Below the pieces are notes generated by a model. It did no database searches and was not told the origin of the DNA. It saw only the letters and a list, made by a program, of their open reading frames with translations. 64,000 nucleotides of DNA, from assembly GCF_017310505.1 (NCBI RefSeq), contig NZ_CP065957.1, positions 310,001-374,000 of the forward strand. Reading direction: 5' to 3'. This stretch comes from Methylacidiphilum caldifontis (GTDB lineage Bacteria; Verrucomicrobiota; Verrucomicrobiia; Methylacidiphilales; Methylacidiphilaceae). Shown here one piece after another: positions 61,979 to 64,000 of this stretch. Each line of letters begins with the position of its first letter. Position 1 is the stretch's first letter. Position numbers and translations under genes: made by a program.

Positions 61979-63055
61979 TTATTCCCATCCGGGTTCCTGT
62001 TGCGTTATGCAATGAATAGCTCCTAAGCCCCAAACCAGATCACGAGCTGGAAAAGGATAAATTTTTCTTTCAGGGAAAAAACCCTGCAAGATTTCCAGAA
62101 CCTTTTCATCCTTAGAATCATTAAAGACAGGAACAAACAGCGAATGGTTTGTGAAATAAAAATTTAGATATGAAGCGGGCAATCTCATTCCTTCTCGGAT
62201 TATTGGCTTAGGCATGGGGATTTCAACAATTTCAAAGAATTTTCCATAACTATCCCTAGCTTGAGCTAACCGCTTAATATTTTCGCAAAGGCTTTTGTAG
62301 TTACTATCTGAACTATTCTCTTCGAAAGCGGCTGCAATGGTTTTCGTATTCAAAAACCTGCTGTACTGATCCACATGTCCGTCGGTATCATCTCCAACGA
62401 TCTCTGCTTCAAGCCATATGACTTTATCTGCTCCAAGAAATTGATGGAATATTTCTTCTATACTTTTCAAAGAGATTTCAGGGTTTCTATTCGGATTAAC
62501 TATGCTCCTAAGAGAAGCTAAAAGAACGCCCTGTCCATTAGAATCAATTGCCCCTCCTTCTACAATGAGGGCTGGAGAAAAAACGCGCATACCTAAATAA
62601 GCCCCGATCCGTTGAGGTACTTGATCGTCTAGATCATAGGGAGGATATTTTCCTCCCCAGGCATTGTAACCAAAATCGACTATGGCTATTTCTCTGTCAT
62701 TTTTAATGAAGATCGGCCCGTGATCTCTACACCAAGGTTCATAAGCAGGATTTTCGTATAAAAAAATCCTCCGGTTTATTTCTCCTCCACGTTCCTTGAT
62801 GAGCTCTTCAACCTCTTCATACTGTTTGCGATCAAATACATTTATCCTGACCTGTTCATCTCCAGAAATAACCCGAATAAGTTTTATCCAAAGTTCTTCA
62901 ATTTCTCTATGAATTCCAGGAAAACTTATACTCTGTTTTCTTGGCCATGTAAACCAGGTCGCTTTATGCTTTTCCCATTCAGCTGGAAGACGAAATCCAG
63001 GACCGGGGTACAAATAGCTATTTTGTGTTCTATCCTCGATGGGGAATTTTTTCAT
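61979..63055 (-). CDS. aguA: Agmatine deiminase
   Basis: A 358-residue guanidine-modifying enzyme that converts agmatine to N-carbamoylputrescine. The active-site elements are visible: RLPAEWEKHKATWFTWPRKQSI at the N-terminus, EPWCRDHGPIFI, DTDGHVDQYSRFL with catalytic His and Asp, and the nucleophile Cys in GLGAIHCITQQEP at the C-terminus. It is directly downstream of aguB (13 bases), so this is a complete agmatine-to-putrescine pair. Confidence 0.95.
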   Translation of the reverse strand: MKKFPIEDRTQNSYLYPGPGFRLPAEWEKHKATWFTWPRKQSISFPGIHREIEELWIKLIRVISGDEQVRINVFDRKQYEEVEELIKERGGEINRRIFLYENPAYEPWCRDHGPIFIKNDREIAIVDFGYNAWGGKYPPYDLDDQVPQRIGAYLGMRVFSPALIVEGGAIDSNGQGVLLASLRSIVNPNRNPEISLKSIEEIFHQFLGADKVIWLEAEIVGDDTDGHVDQYSRFLNTKTIAAAFEENSSDSNYKSLCENIKRLAQARDSYGKFFEIVEIPMPKPIIREGMRLPASYLNFYFTNHSLFVPVFNDSKDEKVLEILQGFFPERKIYPFPARDLVWGLGAIHCITQQEPGWE

Positions 63056-63068
63056 GGACCTAAGAAGG

Positions 63069-63938
63069 CTAAGAAAGAAATCTTTCAGTCATTTTCCCGT
63101 AAAGATCAATACGTCGGTCACGTAAAAAAGGCCAGTTTATTCTTGTTTTCTCAATCAGATCGAAATTGATTTCACCAATAAGAATTTCTTCTTTTTCTCC
63201 CGCCTCTTTTATCATTCTTCCAAAAGGATCAACCAAAAAACTCCTTCCCCAGAACTCGATACGCCGACTCTGTTCGTCGCCTTCAAGACCAACTCGGTTT
63301 ACGGAAGCAACAAATACTCCATTAGCTAAAGCATGAGCCCGTTGTATAATCTGCCAGCTGGATAATTGATCTTGACCAAAAGATTCTTTTTCTTCAATCA
63401 GCCATCCAATAGCCGTAGGGTAGAAAATAATCTGTGCTCCCTTTAATGCAAGAATTCTTGCTGGTTCGGGAAACCACTGGTCCCAGCAGATCAAAACTCC
63501 TATCTTTGCAAATTGGGTCTTGAAAATGGGAAATTCAATTTCTCCAGGAGAAAAATAATATTTTTCAAAATATCCTGGATCATCAGGAATGTGTGCCTTT
63601 CTGTAACAACCCAGATAGCTCCCATCTGCATCGACCACTATGGCCGTGTTATGATAGAGTCCTGGAGTTCTCTTTTCAAAAATCGAACCAATCAAAACCA
63701 CATTAAGTTTTTTGGCCACCTCCATAAAACTTTGCAGGGTAGGACCATTGATTTCTTCTGCCCAGGCAAAAAAACAGGGATCAATCTGATTGCAAAAATA
63801 GCGGGTCCTGAAGAGCTCGGGAGTACAGATAATCTGTGCACCCCATTCTTTTGCTTTATAAATTAGTTCTAACTGTCGATTTAATCCCTCTTCTGGGTCC
63901 CGCCCCCCATAACTTTGGATAAGAGCTATTTTTAACAT
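63069..63938 (-). CDS. aguB: N-carbamoylputrescine amidase
   Basis: A 289-residue nitrilase-superfamily enzyme that hydrolyses N-carbamoylputrescine to putrescine. The catalytic Glu (ICTPELFRTRYF), Lys (CYRKAHIPDDPGYFEKYYF) and Cys (GVLICWDQWFPEPARI) are all present, and GYFEKYYFSPG resembles AguB rather than other nitrilases. Adjacent aguA supports the assignment. Arginine decarboxylase, needed to make agmatine, is not in the window. No upstream gene is visible before the window ends. Confidence 0.95.
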   Translation of the reverse strand: MLKIALIQSYGGRDPEEGLNRQLELIYKAKEWGAQIICTPELFRTRYFCNQIDPCFFAWAEEINGPTLQSFMEVAKKLNVVLIGSIFEKRTPGLYHNTAIVVDADGSYLGCYRKAHIPDDPGYFEKYYFSPGEIEFPIFKTQFAKIGVLICWDQWFPEPARILALKGAQIIFYPTAIGWLIEEKESFGQDQLSSWQIIQRAHALANGVFVASVNRVGLEGDEQSRRIEFWGRSFLVDPFGRMIKEAGEKEEILIGEINFDLIEKTRINWPFLRDRRIDLYGKMTERFLS

Positions 63939-64000
63939 TTAATATTCTTTTTTTCTTTTTTAAAACAATTTGATAGGTTTTGTTCAAACAAAACAATCAA

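Noticed and set aside
1-64000. CRISPR arrays, prophage, toxin-antitoxin or restriction systems
   Set aside because: I looked for regularly spaced direct repeats, phage structural genes and typical defence proteins and saw none. The only tandem repeat set is the coding 21-base repeat near 51.2 kb.

Overview
The window is an AT-rich bacterial chromosome segment. It most likely comes from a thermoacidophilic verrucomicrobial methanotroph of the Methylacidiphilum type. That assignment is inferred from a lanthanide-type methanol dehydrogenase gene (xoxF) followed by xoxJ and by a fused cytochrome/binding-protein gene (xoxGJ), an arrangement described in Methylacidiphilum, together with glycogen and trehalose genes, agmatine-to-putrescine genes and lipid-A/Kdo modification. 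No species call is possible without a database search.

Layout. 1-4.8 kb: lower glycolysis/Calvin-cycle genes gap (3' end), pgk and tpiA, then secG, an orphan solute-binding lipoprotein and a small hydrolase-like protein. 4.8-9.8 kb: aconitase, divergent from an mntR-mntH manganese module that has a striking inverted repeat at its start. 9.8-25.2 kb: glycogen branching enzyme, a sensor kinase/sigma-54 activator pair, tRNA-Leu, a trehalose synthase-maltokinase fusion, treZ, treY and pgi. 25.3-30.1 kb: a DksA/TraR-like protein, ribosomal proteins S18 and L28, a small conserved protein, a Kdo hydroxylase, a bactofilin, a Dabb protein and a class-III aminotransferase. 30.2-37 kb: the pyruvate dehydrogenase complex, split into E1 and E2/E3 parts by an opposite-strand coiled-coil/TPR gene. 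37-44.8 kb: a hydroxyacid dehydrogenase, a pterin dehydratase, the xoxGJ-xoxJ-xoxF methanol oxidation locus, a divergent MFS exporter and a HAD hydrolase. 45.07-45.48 kb: RNase P RNA. 45.5-49.2 kb: molybdate transport (modABC) and fdhD. 49.2-49.5 kb: a GC-rich remnant of an IS200/IS605-type TnpB. 49.7-53.4 kb: a group of exported or membrane proteins, including a Trp/Gly/His-rich secreted protein, a BCP peroxiredoxin and a Tll0287-like haem protein. 53.9-63.9 kb: an alpha/beta hydrolase, then a long minus-strand series (moeA, mobB, mobA, hisJ-like, class-V aminotransferase, iscS/nifS, glycosyltransferase family 9, a membrane protein, aguA, aguB).

How the genes fit together. XoxF oxidises methanol in the periplasm and passes electrons to cytochrome cGJ. 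Formate oxidation further downstream needs molybdenum cofactor, which accounts for modABC, fdhD, moeA, mobA and mobB lying within about 12 kb. Carbon fixed through gap/pgk/tpiA can be stored as glycogen (glgB) and converted to trehalose by two routes (TreS and TreY/TreZ). The PDH complex and aconitase feed the TCA cycle.

The most interesting parts are the 49.7-53.4 kb envelope/redox group, the xoxF control region with its perfect inverted repeat and divergent exporter, the candidate MntR operator, and the TnpB remnant that keeps its right end. I found no CRISPR array, prophage or intact insertion sequence. I also found no system that I can firmly call new.
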